Part shown: in pieces, positions 43,081 through 52,458 of the stretch | Position numbering within the stretch: position 1 is the stretch's first letter | Layout: each line of letters begins with the position of its first letter | Origin: Pseudomethylobacillus aquaticus | Lineage (GTDB): Bacteria > Pseudomonadota > Gammaproteobacteria > Burkholderiales > Methylophilaceae | Length of the DNA: 64,000 bases | Direction: 5' to 3' | NCBI RefSeq assembly: GCF_003730115.1 | Contig: NZ_RJVP01000006.1 | Coordinates: 89,743-153,742, forward strand | The notes under the pieces: generated by a model | What the model was told of the DNA's origin: nothing | Database searches by the model: none | The model's input: the letters and a program-made list of their open reading frames with translations, nothing else | Position numbers and translations under genes: made by a program

Positions 43081-44000
43081 TCATCAACGGGGTCAGCATA
43101 GACGACACCTTCGCCGAAGCCTTCGGCATGCGCGCCACGCGTGTGCTGATCACTGCACAGAACCACACCTGGGCCATGCACGCGGCCACTGCCATGACCG
43201 GCTTTGCCACCTCGGTGATCGCCTGTGGCGTGGAAGCCGGCATCGAACGCCTGCTGTCACCTGAGGAAACCCCGGACGGCCGCCCCGGCGTGGCCGTGCT
43301 GCTGTTCGCCATGGGCAGCGCCGTGCTGATGAAACAGCTGGAGACGCGCATGGGGCAATGTGTGCTGACTTGCCCGACCACGGCGGCTTTTTCCGGCATC
43401 GACAGCGGTTACCCGGAGATCACACGCATCAATCTGGGCAAGAACCTGCGCTTTTTCGGCGATGGCTTCCAGATCTCCAAACAGTTCGGTGGCAAGCGTT
43501 ACTGGCGCGTGCCGGTGATGGATGGCGAATTCATGACCGAAGAGACCACCGGCATGGTGCGTGCCGTGGGCGGCGGCAATTTCCTCATCCTGGCCGAATC
43601 GCAGCCGCAAGCGCTGGCCGCCTGCGAAGCTGCCATCAGCGCCATGAAACAACTGCCCAACGTGATCATGCCGTTCCCGGGTGGCGTGGTGCGCTCCGGC
43701 TCCAAGGTCGGCGCCAAGTACAAGAGCATGATCGCCTCCACCAATGACGCCTTCTGCCCCACGCTCAAAGGCATCACCCGCACCGAGCTGTCGCCCGAGA
43801 TCGAATCGGTGATGGAGATCGTCATCGACGGGCTCACGGCCGAGGACATCAACCGTGCCATGCGCGTGGGCATACAGGCGGTGTGCGAGCTGGGCCGCGC
43901 TGCCGGCATACACGGCATCTCGGCTGGCAATTATGGCGGCAAACTCGGGCCATATCATTTCAAGCTGCGCGAGATCATGAGCGCGGGAGGTGCCGCATGA
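43077..44000 (+). CDS. fhcD: Formylmethanofuran:H4MPT formyltransferase FhcD (Ftr)
   Basis: This 307-residue protein starts MIINGVSIDDTFAEAFGMRATRVLITA, typical of Ftr, and contains TCPTTAAFSGIDSG, NLGKNLRFFGDGFQISK, and a C-terminal GISAGNYGGKLGPYHFKLRE. It moves the formyl group from H4MPT to the methylofuran carrier of the complex. The ATG at 43077 has GAGGT upstream; the longer frame from 42975 lies within fhcA. It overlaps fhcC by 4 bases. Confidence 0.94.
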   Translation: MIINGVSIDDTFAEAFGMRATRVLITAQNHTWAMHAATAMTGFATSVIACGVEAGIERLLSPEETPDGRPGVAVLLFAMGSAVLMKQLETRMGQCVLTCPTTAAFSGIDSGYPEITRINLGKNLRFFGDGFQISKQFGGKRYWRVPVMDGEFMTEETTGMVRAVGGGNFLILAESQPQALAACEAAISAMKQLPNVIMPFPGGVVRSGSKVGAKYKSMIASTNDAFCPTLKGITRTELSPEIESVMEIVIDGLTAEDINRAMRVGIQAVCELGRAAGIHGISAGNYGGKLGPYHFKLREIMSAGGAA

Positions 44001-44845
44001 GCGCATTGACCTTCACGCTCAAGATCAGTCCGGTGCAGCGCGTGGATTGCAGCCCGCTCACCCCTGAGCAGCTAAACGGCAAGACCGCTGCCGAGATCGC
44101 TGCCCTGCCCTTGTGGAGTGGCAAGCGCCAGTTGCGCGTGGACGAGCTGTTCGACATCAGCCGCATGGGTGACGATGGCGGTGACGATGACAGCGAAGAT
44201 AGCAATGACGACCATATCGTGTTCCTCAACAGCAGTGCGCATCTGGACCGTATCGGCCAGGGCATGCGCAGCGGCCGCATCACGGTGCATGGCGACGCGG
44301 GTGACTATCTCGGGCTGGAACTGCGCGGCGGCACACTGGAACTGCATGGCAATGCCGGTCATTTCGCAGCGTGTGCCATGTCTGCCGGTATGCTGCATAT
44401 ACACGGCAATAGCGGCGACTATCTGGGTGCAGGCCTGGTCGGCGAACGCAAGGGCATGCGCGGCGGCACCGTACTGGTCACCGGCAACGTGGGCGACCGT
44501 GCTGGCGACCAGATGCGGCGCGGCCTGATGCTCATCGAGGGCGATGCCGGTGATTACTGCGCGTCGCGCATGCTGGCAGGCACGCTGGGGGTATTGGGCA
44601 AGGTCGGTCGTTATACCGGCTATGGCATGCGCCGTGGCACGCTGCTGCTGACGCAGACCCCGCTGCTGCATGCCACCCTGGCAGACTGTGGCACGCACAC
44701 CCTGCCCTTCCTGAATCTGATGTTCAAATCATTGCGTGGCCTGCCCAGCCGCTATGCGCAGCTGGATCAGAACCGGGTGCGGCGTTACGCTGGTGACATC
44801 GCCAATCAGGGCACCGGGGAGATCCTGGTGCTGCTGCCGCCATAA
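43997..44845 (+). CDS. fhcC: Formyltransferase/hydrolase complex subunit FhcC
   Basis: This 282-residue FwdC-like protein has repeated glycine-rich turns of a right-handed beta-helix (GDAGDYLGLELRGGTLELHG, then GNSGDYLGAGL, GDAGDYCASRMLAGTL). It partners FhcA, FhcB and FhcD in formyl-H4MPT hydrolysis. ATGA overlap with fhcD sets the start. An acidic insert of about 15 residues (DDGGDDDSEDSNDDH, about 59-73) interrupts the N-terminal part. Confidence 0.92.
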   Translation: MSALTFTLKISPVQRVDCSPLTPEQLNGKTAAEIAALPLWSGKRQLRVDELFDISRMGDDGGDDDSEDSNDDHIVFLNSSAHLDRIGQGMRSGRITVHGDAGDYLGLELRGGTLELHGNAGHFAACAMSAGMLHIHGNSGDYLGAGLVGERKGMRGGTVLVTGNVGDRAGDQMRRGLMLIEGDAGDYCASRMLAGTLGVLGKVGRYTGYGMRRGTLLLTQTPLLHATLADCGTHTLPFLNLMFKSLRGLPSRYAQLDQNRVRRYAGDIANQGTGEILVLLPP

Positions 44846-44871
44846 CATCCACACTTGCAAGCCGGGACGCT

Positions 44872-46170
44872 GTGACAACAAACGCTGTGAAAACAATTGC
44901 TGTGACTACAGACGCTGCGACAAAAAAAGAAACCACGGATCTGCGAGCAACCGCGCCATTGCCAGCGACCCCCATCCGGCGCAGGCGCGTGCTGTTCATC
45001 AGTGGCTTCGACCCGCGTGGACCACGTCATTACCACGCCCTGTTGCAATCGGAATCCGCCAAAGCGGCTGCCGTCACCGGCAGCCGCTACCAGTTCGGTG
45101 CGCGCAGGAACCACTCTCCGCTGGTATCAACCTGGACGGTGAGCGGCGAAACTGCAGCTCACGCAGAACCCATACGTACCGAAACCCGCTTTGATTTTCT
45201 GCGTTGGGACGACGTGGCACGGCAACTGTGGCCCAAAGCAGGCTGGGCGTGTCTGGCGCTCAATATCAAGGTGGTGTGGTGGTTCGCCGCTACCGGCTAT
45301 CTGCGGCGTGTGGCGGAAGTGCGGCGCTGGTATGTGCTGACCATGCTGCAACCCATGCTGGCCATGCTGTCTGTGTTGTTCGGGCTGGTGCTGGCTGGCC
45401 TGGTGCTAGCCGCGATGGTCATCGCCTGGACAGATGCCTCCTGGCACTGGTTATGGGCAGGCGCCGCCTTGGGCTGTGCGGGGCTGACCAGCGCGCTCAA
45501 ACAGATGGAGAAATACAGCAGCGTGCTGTGGCGCGGGCAGCTCAATTTTGTCTACCAGCAGCAGTTTCTGGGCAAAGCCGATGTGCTGGAACAGCGCATC
45601 GATCAACTGGCCGAATCCATCATCGCCGCTGCAGCAGACACCGATGAGGACGAACTGCTCATCATCGGCCACAGCGTAGGCACCACGGTGGCCATCTCCA
45701 GTCTGGCGCGTGCCTTGAGGCAACAGCCGCAGGCGTTCGCGCATCTCCCGCAACTGAGTTTTGCCACGCTGGGCAGCATGGCCCCCTTGCTGGCAGTGGA
45801 ACCCAACTGTGGCTGGTTCCAGTCTGAAGTCGAGTATCTGGCCCTGCATCCCAAACTCGACTGGGTGGATGTGGGTGCCCCGCTGGACCGCGTGTGCTTC
45901 TCGCTGGTGGATCCGCTGCTGGCCAGTGGCCGGCAACGTCCACCCGGCGTAGCGGTGAAACCAGTGCTCACTTCACCACGCTTCCATACCCTGTTCGACG
46001 AGGCCGACTACGCCTTGTTGAAGCAGGATCTGGGACGTCTGCATACCCAATACCTGCTGGCCACGCCCAAGCCCGGCCGCTACGACTTCTTTGCCATCAT
46101 CGCCGGGCCCTTGTCGCTGCAAGCACGGTTTCAGGAAAAAACGCAGGAAACGATGCAGGGCACGCCATGA
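44872..46170 (+). CDS. Membrane protein with alpha/beta-hydrolase-like domain
   Basis: This 432-residue protein starts at GTG 44872. The N-terminus is encoded by four imperfect 15-bp repeats (44866-44925) giving (N/D)AV-x-T units. An N-terminal strand VLFISGFDPRGPRHYH is followed by two or three membrane segments (about 145-205) and a nucleophile-elbow motif IIGHSVGTTVAISSLARAL at about 263-281, so lipase-like chemistry is possible. It lies 26 bp after fhcC and overlaps the next glycosyltransferase (ATGA). A lipid- or glycan-related function is inferred from that pairing; I do not recognise a named family. Confidence 0.6.
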   Translation: MTTNAVKTIAVTTDAATKKETTDLRATAPLPATPIRRRRVLFISGFDPRGPRHYHALLQSESAKAAAVTGSRYQFGARRNHSPLVSTWTVSGETAAHAEPIRTETRFDFLRWDDVARQLWPKAGWACLALNIKVVWWFAATGYLRRVAEVRRWYVLTMLQPMLAMLSVLFGLVLAGLVLAAMVIAWTDASWHWLWAGAALGCAGLTSALKQMEKYSSVLWRGQLNFVYQQQFLGKADVLEQRIDQLAESIIAAAADTDEDELLIIGHSVGTTVAISSLARALRQQPQAFAHLPQLSFATLGSMAPLLAVEPNCGWFQSEVEYLALHPKLDWVDVGAPLDRVCFSLVDPLLASGRQRPPGVAVKPVLTSPRFHTLFDEADYALLKQDLGRLHTQYLLATPKPGRYDFFAIIAGPLSLQARFQEKTQETMQGTP

Positions 46171-47471
46171 ACCTGCCTGACTGGCTGCTAGCAGACAAGC
46201 TGGCCTGGGCAGGCGCGTGCATCGCCATCGCCAGCCAGCTGTTCTGCCTGTGGAGCGCGCGCATCTTGCGTCGCCGCACGCCGGCCTTGTCCGAACCCGT
46301 CCAGGCCTCGGCACTGCTCATCATCCCCGCTAGCGGCACGCTGCCCAATCTGTTGCCACTGCATGCCGCCTTGCAGGCGCAGCGCTGCGTCCCACAACGC
46401 ATCCTGTTCGTGGTGGAGTCCGTCCATGACCCGGCCTATGCGCGCCTGCAAGCACTTATTGAGCGCAGCCCCTTATCCATCCACTTACTGGTTGCCGGTG
46501 AAGCCGAACGGTGCAGCCAGAAATCACACAATCTGGCGGTCGCGCTGGCAAGCCTGCAGCATGACCACACGCCGTATGTGGTGCTTGCCGATGCGGACAT
46601 CCTGCCCAGCCCCGACTGGCTGGGGCATCTGCTGCGCCCTTTGCAGAACGATGCTGCCGACCTGGTCACCGGCTATCGCTGGCCGGTACCCACTGACCAT
46701 CATCCGGCCAGCCTGGCTGGCAGCTGGATAGACCGCGCCATCGCCAGCATGCCCAAACTCAAGCGTTACTGGCTGGCCTGGGGCGGCTCGCTGGCCATGC
46801 GGCGTGAGCTCATCGCGCAACTGGACTTGCCTGGCCGCCTGCGTCAGGCACTGTCGGATGATCTGGCGATTGCCACTTATGCACGCGAGCATGGCCTCAG
46901 GCTGTTGTTCCGCAGCGCGGTGCTGGTGCACACCCCGTTTCATCATGATGTTTTCAGCCTGATGGGCTTCATGCGCCGTCAATACCAGATGCTACGGCTA
47001 TATAGACCGCAACTCTGGCTAGCCGCGCTGCTGACCACCGCCCTCAATCTGCTGACGACACTGTGCCTGTTCTGGCTGGCCACGCGCTCAGGCATGGGCC
47101 AGCTGGCGCTGCTGCTGTTCCTGCTACTGGGCCTGCTGGTCAACCAGGCCAGGACAGGCTGGGCACGCAAGGCGGGCATTGCAGATGCCTTACAAAAGCC
47201 GCGGACAGCCGCCCTGTTCATGCTGGCGCCGCTGTTACTGCCCTTGCTGCACAGCCTGCATCTGCTGGCCATCCTGGGGAGCCTGCAGGTGCGCCGGGTA
47301 CGCTGGGCACATTGCACTTACCGCATGCACGCAGGCCGCGTGACCGGCATACAGCGACGCCTATGGACGCGCACCAACACGCCTGCCGAGTTTGACGATG
47401 TGAACGCAGGCAATATCAACAGCAGCAATATGAACAAAAGCAATATCCGCCAAAACGAGCCCAGCCGATAA
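46167..47471 (+). CDS. Membrane glycosyltransferase, GT21/ceramide-glucosyltransferase-like
   Basis: This 434-residue protein has an N-terminal membrane anchor, then a GT-A domain: SQKSHNLAVALASL, the DxD motif VVLADADILPSPDW, the acceptor loop LSDDLAIATYAREHG and RRQYQML resembling the (Q/R)xxRW site. At least three C-terminal membrane segments follow. This order is typical of ceramide glucosyltransferase and HpnI-like enzymes that glycosylate lipids. The C-terminal tail is Asn-rich (GNINSSNMNKSN). It is coupled to the preceding hydrolase-like gene. Confidence 0.75.
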   Translation: MNLPDWLLADKLAWAGACIAIASQLFCLWSARILRRRTPALSEPVQASALLIIPASGTLPNLLPLHAALQAQRCVPQRILFVVESVHDPAYARLQALIERSPLSIHLLVAGEAERCSQKSHNLAVALASLQHDHTPYVVLADADILPSPDWLGHLLRPLQNDAADLVTGYRWPVPTDHHPASLAGSWIDRAIASMPKLKRYWLAWGGSLAMRRELIAQLDLPGRLRQALSDDLAIATYAREHGLRLLFRSAVLVHTPFHHDVFSLMGFMRRQYQMLRLYRPQLWLAALLTTALNLLTTLCLFWLATRSGMGQLALLLFLLLGLLVNQARTGWARKAGIADALQKPRTAALFMLAPLLLPLLHSLHLLAILGSLQVRRVRWAHCTYRMHAGRVTGIQRRLWTRTNTPAEFDDVNAGNINSSNMNKSNIRQNEPSR

Positions 47472-47684
47472 TTGCCCAGGCACCAACGCCGGGGAATCCG
47501 GTCTCAGCTAGCAGCGTTAGGCATACCGTCAGCACCGCTGAATTCATGATGCTGTCACCTGTTATTCGCATCCTGGACTAAAATAGCGGTATCGAGTGTC
47601 ACGCCTGGTCAGTCGCGCTGTGGATTGCGTGCCCATCGCAGGCCGCTGACACTTGCCATCACGTTTGAGGAACCGAGAAAACCC

Positions 47685-48470
47685 ATGAACATCACCCCGT
47701 CCAATATGACCTGGCTGAACCTGCCCAACCTGCCCACACCGCTCAAAGCCCTGTTCGCAGGCTATCTGCTGGTGATCGGGGTCGGCCTGTGCATGGCCGG
47801 CCTGCAGATCATGCTCACGCACGGCATGGCCGATGGCAAACTGGGCTTGTCCAAGGACGACATCGTCTACAGCTATTACGGCAACCGCAATGACACCACC
47901 ATCGAGAGCAAGCTGAATGGTTCGATGAAGGACAAGGCACCGGCGGAAGTAAAGCTGGAGATCATCAAATGGGCACGTGAAGGCGCACCGGAAGACCAGT
48001 GGGAACCGCACTTCAAGGGCGTGTTCGCGCAGCACTGTGTGATGTGCCATGGCAACATCCCGGGCATCCCCAATTTCAACAACTATGAAGATGTCAAAAA
48101 AGTGGCGGCCATCAACGAAGGCGCCAGTTTGCAGAACCTGACCCGTGTGTCGCATATCCATTTGTTCGGCATCGCCTTCATCTTTTTCTTCATGGCGTTC
48201 ATTTTCAGCTTTGCTGTCAATGTGCCGCTGTGGCTGAAGACGCTGGCCATCGCCATGCCGTTCGCGTTCCTGATCCTGGACGTACTGTCCTGGTGGCTGA
48301 CCAAGCTGTATCCGGGCTTTGCCTGGCTGACCATCATAGGCGGCGTAGGCTACAGTGTGGCCTCCACCTTCATGTGGGTGACCAGCATGTACCAGATGTT
48401 CATCCTGTCACGTAATGGCAAGGTGTATGGCAATGCCTGGGAACGGGATCTGAAGTCGTCAGACAAGTAG
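47685..48470 (+). CDS. Membrane-anchored monoheme c-type cytochrome-like protein
   Basis: This 261-residue protein has one N-terminal membrane segment (about 22-44), a periplasmic segment with a single heme c motif CVMCH (118-122) and WEPHFKGVFAQH before it, and three or four C-terminal membrane segments (about 158-245). I know this arrangement only as a conserved proteobacterial family without assigned function; an electron-transfer role is inferred. The ATG at 47685 is preceded by GAGGA at long spacing. The 213 bp upstream show nothing definite. Confidence 0.65.
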   Translation: MNITPSNMTWLNLPNLPTPLKALFAGYLLVIGVGLCMAGLQIMLTHGMADGKLGLSKDDIVYSYYGNRNDTTIESKLNGSMKDKAPAEVKLEIIKWAREGAPEDQWEPHFKGVFAQHCVMCHGNIPGIPNFNNYEDVKKVAAINEGASLQNLTRVSHIHLFGIAFIFFFMAFIFSFAVNVPLWLKTLAIAMPFAFLILDVLSWWLTKLYPGFAWLTIIGGVGYSVASTFMWVTSMYQMFILSRNGKVYGNAWERDLKSSDK

Positions 48471-48642
48471 TTGGATTTACGCTAGCAAGATTTACAGCAT
48501 GGGCCTCGCGGCCTGTGCAGAAACAGCTCACGCCCATCGCCCCCTCCCGCGTCCAGTACGCCGGAAATAACAAGCAACACGAGGATCAGGCGACAGGCGG
48601 AGTCTTTAATCGAACGGGGTTGTTACACTTAAGGAGAATTAC

Positions 48643-49305
48643 ATGATGCGCACTCAACTTACCGTCATTGCCGCTGCTGTTGCTTTCACCATCAGCGGTT
48701 GTGCCAATATGACTGAAACACAAAAGGGCACCGCCAAGGGTGCCGGTATCGGTGCTGTCGCCGGTGCGGTGGTCGGCGCAGTTGCCGGCGGTTCCAAAGG
48801 GGCCGCCATAGGCGCGGCCGTCGGTGGCGTAGCGGGTGGCGTGGGTGGCAACATCTGGTCCAAGCGCATGCAGGAGCAGAAGCGCCAGATGGAAGAAGCC
48901 ACCGCCGGTACCGGCGTGCAAGTGTCGCAAACGGCAGATAACCAGCTCAAACTGGATATCCCCAGCGACATCTCGTTCGACTCCGGTCGCGCTGACATCA
49001 AATCCAACTTCCGTCCCATCCTGGACAATTTCGCCAACGGCCTGAACAGCAACCCGGCTGCCACCGTCACCGTCATCGGCCATACCGACAGCTCGGGCAA
49101 CGATGCCATCAACAACCCGCTGTCCGTGAACCGCGCCGCCAGCGTGCGTGACTACCTGAGTAGCCGTGGCGTCGCCACCGCGCGCGTCAGCATCGATGGC
49201 CGTGGTTCGCGTGAACCGGTCGCCGCCAACGACACGCCAGCCAACCGTGCCAAGAACCGCCGTGTGGAGATCTACGTGGCAGAACCACAGCCTGCTGCAC
49301 AGTGA
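48643..49305 (+). CDS. OmpA-family lipoprotein with glycine zipper (YiaD-like)
   Basis: This 220-residue protein has a lipobox ISGC at Cys20, a glycine-zipper segment (about 33-72) and an OmpA C-terminal peptidoglycan-binding domain (about 100-215) with ISFDSGRADI, VIGHTDSSGNDAIN and NRAKNRRVEIYV. It should tether the outer membrane to peptidoglycan. AAGGAG precedes the tandem ATGATG start. A strong terminator follows. Confidence 0.88.
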   Translation: MMRTQLTVIAAAVAFTISGCANMTETQKGTAKGAGIGAVAGAVVGAVAGGSKGAAIGAAVGGVAGGVGGNIWSKRMQEQKRQMEEATAGTGVQVSQTADNQLKLDIPSDISFDSGRADIKSNFRPILDNFANGLNSNPAATVTVIGHTDSSGNDAINNPLSVNRAASVRDYLSSRGVATARVSIDGRGSREPVAANDTPANRAKNRRVEIYVAEPQPAAQ

Positions 49306-49337
49306 TCCGTTGCTAACGTGCGCAAATCAGCGTGCTG

Positions 49338-49366
49338 AAAAACCGGCCTGATGGCCGGTTTTTTTA
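49338..49366 (+). terminator. Factor-independent terminator after the OmpA-like gene
   Basis: AAAAACCGGCC-TGAT-GGCCGGTTTTTTT: an 11-bp stem with a 4-nt loop and a T-tract, 33 bp after the stop codon. The A-tract on the other side would allow bidirectional function. Confidence 0.9.
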
Positions 49367-49421
49367 TTCGCGGCAAGATGTGAGAAAATCCTGTTTTAGT
49401 CTGATGACGTCACTATCTGCC

Positions 49422-50369
49422 ATGTCGAAGTACCTCACTGCCGCCCTGTATAAATTCGTCAGTCTGCCGGATTACCGCGATCAGCAAGCCCCGCTGCTGG
49501 CCATCTGCGTAGCGAACCAGATCAAGGGCACGCTGCTGCTGGCGGAAGAAGGCATCAATGGCACCATCGCCGGTCTGCCCGAGCACATTCACACCGTGCT
49601 GCGTTATCTGCGCGAAGATGCCAGCTGGCAAGGCCGCCTGGCCGATCTGGAGCATAAGGAGTCCTGGGCGGAACAGATGCCGTTCTACCGCATGAAAGTG
49701 CGACTCAAGCAGGAGATCGTCAAGCTGGGCGTACCGGAAGTGAAACCCAGCGAAATGGCCGGTACCTATGTCAAACCCGAAGACTGGAACGCGCTGATCA
49801 GCGACCCGGACGTGATCCTGGTGGATACGCGTAACGATTACGAAGTCGCCATCGGCACCTTCCAGGGCGCCATCAACCCGGAAACCAAAAGCTTCACCGA
49901 GCTGCCCGCCTGGGTCAAAGAGCACACGGAACTGAAGCAGAAACCCAAGGTGGCCATGTTCTGCACCGGCGGCATCCGCTGCGAGAAATCCACCGCCTAC
50001 CTGCGCAGTCAGGGCTTTGAGGAGGTGTATCACCTGCAGGGCGGCATCCTCAACTACCTGGAGACCGTGCCCGCAGAACAAAGCCTGTGGCAAGGCGAAT
50101 GCTTTGTGTTCGACGAGCGCGTGTCGGTGGGCCATGGTTTGCAGCAGGGCGACTATCAGCTGTGCCGTGCCTGCCGTTTCCCGCTAGGGCCTGAAGACAG
50201 GCAATCCCCCCATTATGTGCTGGGCGTCAGCTGCGCCCATTGCCACGACCAGACCACACCTGAGCAGAAACTGGCGTTCGCCGAGCGCCAGCGTCAGGTC
50301 GAGTTAGCCGAGCAGCGCCATGAAGCGCACATAGGCGCCCGCTACACGCCGCATCAGCACGAAGGCTAA
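49422..50369 (+). CDS. trhO: tRNA uridine(34) hydroxylase (rhodanese family)
   Basis: This 315-residue protein begins [18 protein letters not shown], has [11 protein letters not shown], the rhodanese domain [19 protein letters not shown], and the active-site loop [12 protein letters not shown] (Cys181, Cys187). A C-terminal cysteine cluster (CRAC...CAHC) follows. TrhO makes 5-hydroxyuridine at tRNA position 34. The ATG at 49422 is chosen because upstream in-frame starts lie in the terminator region. Confidence 0.93.
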   Translation: MSKYLTAALYKFVSLPDYRDQQAPLLAICVANQIKGTLLLAEEGINGTIAGLPEHIHTVLRYLREDASWQGRLADLEHKESWAEQMPFYRMKVRLKQEIVKLGVPEVKPSEMAGTYVKPEDWNALISDPDVILVDTRNDYEVAIGTFQGAINPETKSFTELPAWVKEHTELKQKPKVAMFCTGGIRCEKSTAYLRSQGFEEVYHLQGGILNYLETVPAEQSLWQGECFVFDERVSVGHGLQQGDYQLCRACRFPLGPEDRQSPHYVLGVSCAHCHDQTTPEQKLAFAERQRQVELAEQRHEAHIGARYTPHQHEG

Positions 50370-50374
50370 GCCAC

Positions 50375-52363
50375 TTGGCCTCACTGCAGACAGGCTTGCA
50401 CCATCATCAGCAAGGCCGCCTGGCCGAGGCTGAACGCTGCTACCGGCTGGTGCTGCAGAGCCAGCCAGATGATGCCGATGCGCTGCACCTGCTGGGCATC
50501 CTCTGCCACCAGAGTGAGCGTAATACGGAAGCCGCCACGCTGATAGCGCGCGCATTACGCAGCGCACCCAACAATCGCGACTATCAGGACAGCCTGGCCA
50601 ACGTCTATCTGCATCTGCAACGCTTTGAAGAGGCCGCCGGGCTGTACCGGCGCTTGCTACGCCGTCAGCCGCAGGATAGTGACACGCGCAGCGCCCTGTG
50701 CACTGCGTTGATGGCGCTGGGCAGTCAATGTCACCAGGCGGGCCGCTACGACCAAGCGGAAGCCTGCTACGCCGAGGCGGTTCAGGTCATGCCTGGCCAG
50801 GCCGTCGCCCATTACAACCTGGGTAATGCGCAGCGTGAGCTGGGCAAACCCGCAGAAGCCGCCTTGAGCTACCAGCGTGCCCTCAAAGGCCTGCCAGACG
50901 ATGCGGACGTACACAACAACCTCGGCAATGTGCTGCGCGAACTGGGTCAGCTGGATCAGGCGGTGGCCTGCTATGAAACCGCACTCAGGCTCAACCCAAG
51001 CTTGTTTCATGCGCGCGTGCACCTGGCGCACCAGAAACAGCACCTGTGCGACTGGAGCGGTCTGGAGGCAGACATTACGCTGATCCGCGATTGGGTCAGC
51101 ACAGAACCCACGGCCCAGATCTCGCCCTTCGCTTTTCTGGCCATGCCCGGCACGACGGCGGCTGAACAGCGCCGCTGCGCAGACAACTGGCTGGCCAACC
51201 GCTATGGCGCTTTGCTCAATGAAGCGCCGCTGATCGCGAGCCGCAGCCAGGTGGAGGCTGACGCCCGCGCAGACAAACGCATCCGGCTGGGCTATCTGTC
51301 AGCGGACTTTCGTCTGCACCCGCTGGCCTTCCTGATCACCGACCTCATCGAGCAACACGACCGCAGCCACTTCGAAGTGTTGGCCTACTCGTACGGGCCG
51401 GACGACCATAGCGCGGAGCGTGAGCGCCTAAAACTGGCCTTTGACCAGTTCGTGGACATCCGGCCACTGAGCTTGCGTGCCAGTGCACAGCGCATCCGCG
51501 ACGACAATATCGACATCCTCATCGACCTCACCGGCTACACGCAAACCAGCCGCAGCGGCATCGCCGCGCTGCGTCCGGCCCCGGTGCAGATCAACTGGCT
51601 GGGCTACCCCGGCACCATGGGCGCGCATGCCGGGCGCCCGCTGTTCGATTACCTGATTACGGACGCGGTCATCACGCCCGCCAGCGCGGCGGCAGAGTAT
51701 GCAGAACAACTGCTCACCCTGCCCTGCTATCAGCCCAACAGCCAGCGCCCGCTTGCGCCCAAACCCACGCGTGCCAAGTGCGGCCTGCCTGAACAGGCCT
51801 TTGTATACTGCTGCTTCAACCAGACCTTCAAGATCACGCCGACGATGTTCGCCGTGTGGATGGACATCCTCAAACAGGTCCCGCACGGCGTGTTATGGCT
51901 GCTGGAATGCAACCGCTGGGCCAAGGCCAATCTGCTGAAAGCAGCAGCCGGTCATGGCATCAGTGCCGAACGACTGATCTTTGCACCACGCGCGCCCATA
52001 GACCAGCACCTGGCGCGCATGCAATGTGCCGACCTGTTCCTGGACACGCTGCCCTACAACGCTCACACCACGGCCAGCGATGCGCTGTTTGTCGGGCTGC
52101 CGGTGTTGACCTGCATGGGCCACACCTTCGCTAGCCGGGTGGCAGCGAGCTTGTTGCAAACAGCGGGGTTGGCAGACTTCATCTGCACTGCCATGCAGGA
52201 CTATGCAGCAAAGGCGGTAGCGCTGCCGGCAAACAGCACTGCACTGGATGAGGCCAGGACGCGACTGCAAAACGCTGAGACACGCGCCATGTTTGATGCG
52301 TCCGGGATGGTGCACGGGCTGGAAACCGTCCTGGCAGGCTTGCCAGGCAGACAGCTCAGCTAG
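50375..52363 (+). CDS. TPR/SPINDLY-type O-linked GlcNAc transferase-like protein
   Basis: This 662-residue protein has four or five tetratricopeptide repeats (about 1-215; for example AVAHYNLGNAQRELGKPAEA and DVHNNLGNVLRELGQLDQA) followed by a GT41/SPINDLY catalytic region (about 290-650). Visible motifs are RLGYLSADFRLHPLAF, PVQINWLGYPGTMGA, YCCFNQTFKITP and DTLPYNAHTTASDALFVGLPV. Such bacterial enzymes O-glycosylate proteins; targets here are unknown. The start is a TTG 5 bp after trhO with only a weak ribosome site, suggesting coupled translation. It converges on the type I secretion operon. Confidence 0.85.
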   Translation: MASLQTGLHHHQQGRLAEAERCYRLVLQSQPDDADALHLLGILCHQSERNTEAATLIARALRSAPNNRDYQDSLANVYLHLQRFEEAAGLYRRLLRRQPQDSDTRSALCTALMALGSQCHQAGRYDQAEACYAEAVQVMPGQAVAHYNLGNAQRELGKPAEAALSYQRALKGLPDDADVHNNLGNVLRELGQLDQAVACYETALRLNPSLFHARVHLAHQKQHLCDWSGLEADITLIRDWVSTEPTAQISPFAFLAMPGTTAAEQRRCADNWLANRYGALLNEAPLIASRSQVEADARADKRIRLGYLSADFRLHPLAFLITDLIEQHDRSHFEVLAYSYGPDDHSAERERLKLAFDQFVDIRPLSLRASAQRIRDDNIDILIDLTGYTQTSRSGIAALRPAPVQINWLGYPGTMGAHAGRPLFDYLITDAVITPASAAAEYAEQLLTLPCYQPNSQRPLAPKPTRAKCGLPEQAFVYCCFNQTFKITPTMFAVWMDILKQVPHGVLWLLECNRWAKANLLKAAAGHGISAERLIFAPRAPIDQHLARMQCADLFLDTLPYNAHTTASDALFVGLPVLTCMGHTFASRVAASLLQTAGLADFICTAMQDYAAKAVALPANSTALDEARTRLQNAETRAMFDASGMVHGLETVLAGLPGRQLS

Positions 52364-52458
52364 GGGAAAGGGCCGCCGGGCCAGCCCGCCGCCAGGTTAA
52401 GCACTGTGAACTCAAGCAGTTATAGCTCAAGCAATTACAGGGCTAGCCGCCGACCGGC

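Noticed and set aside
42122..43399. 425-codon open frame on the minus strand
   Set aside because: Shadow of fhcA/fhcD, both of which have clear domain matches.
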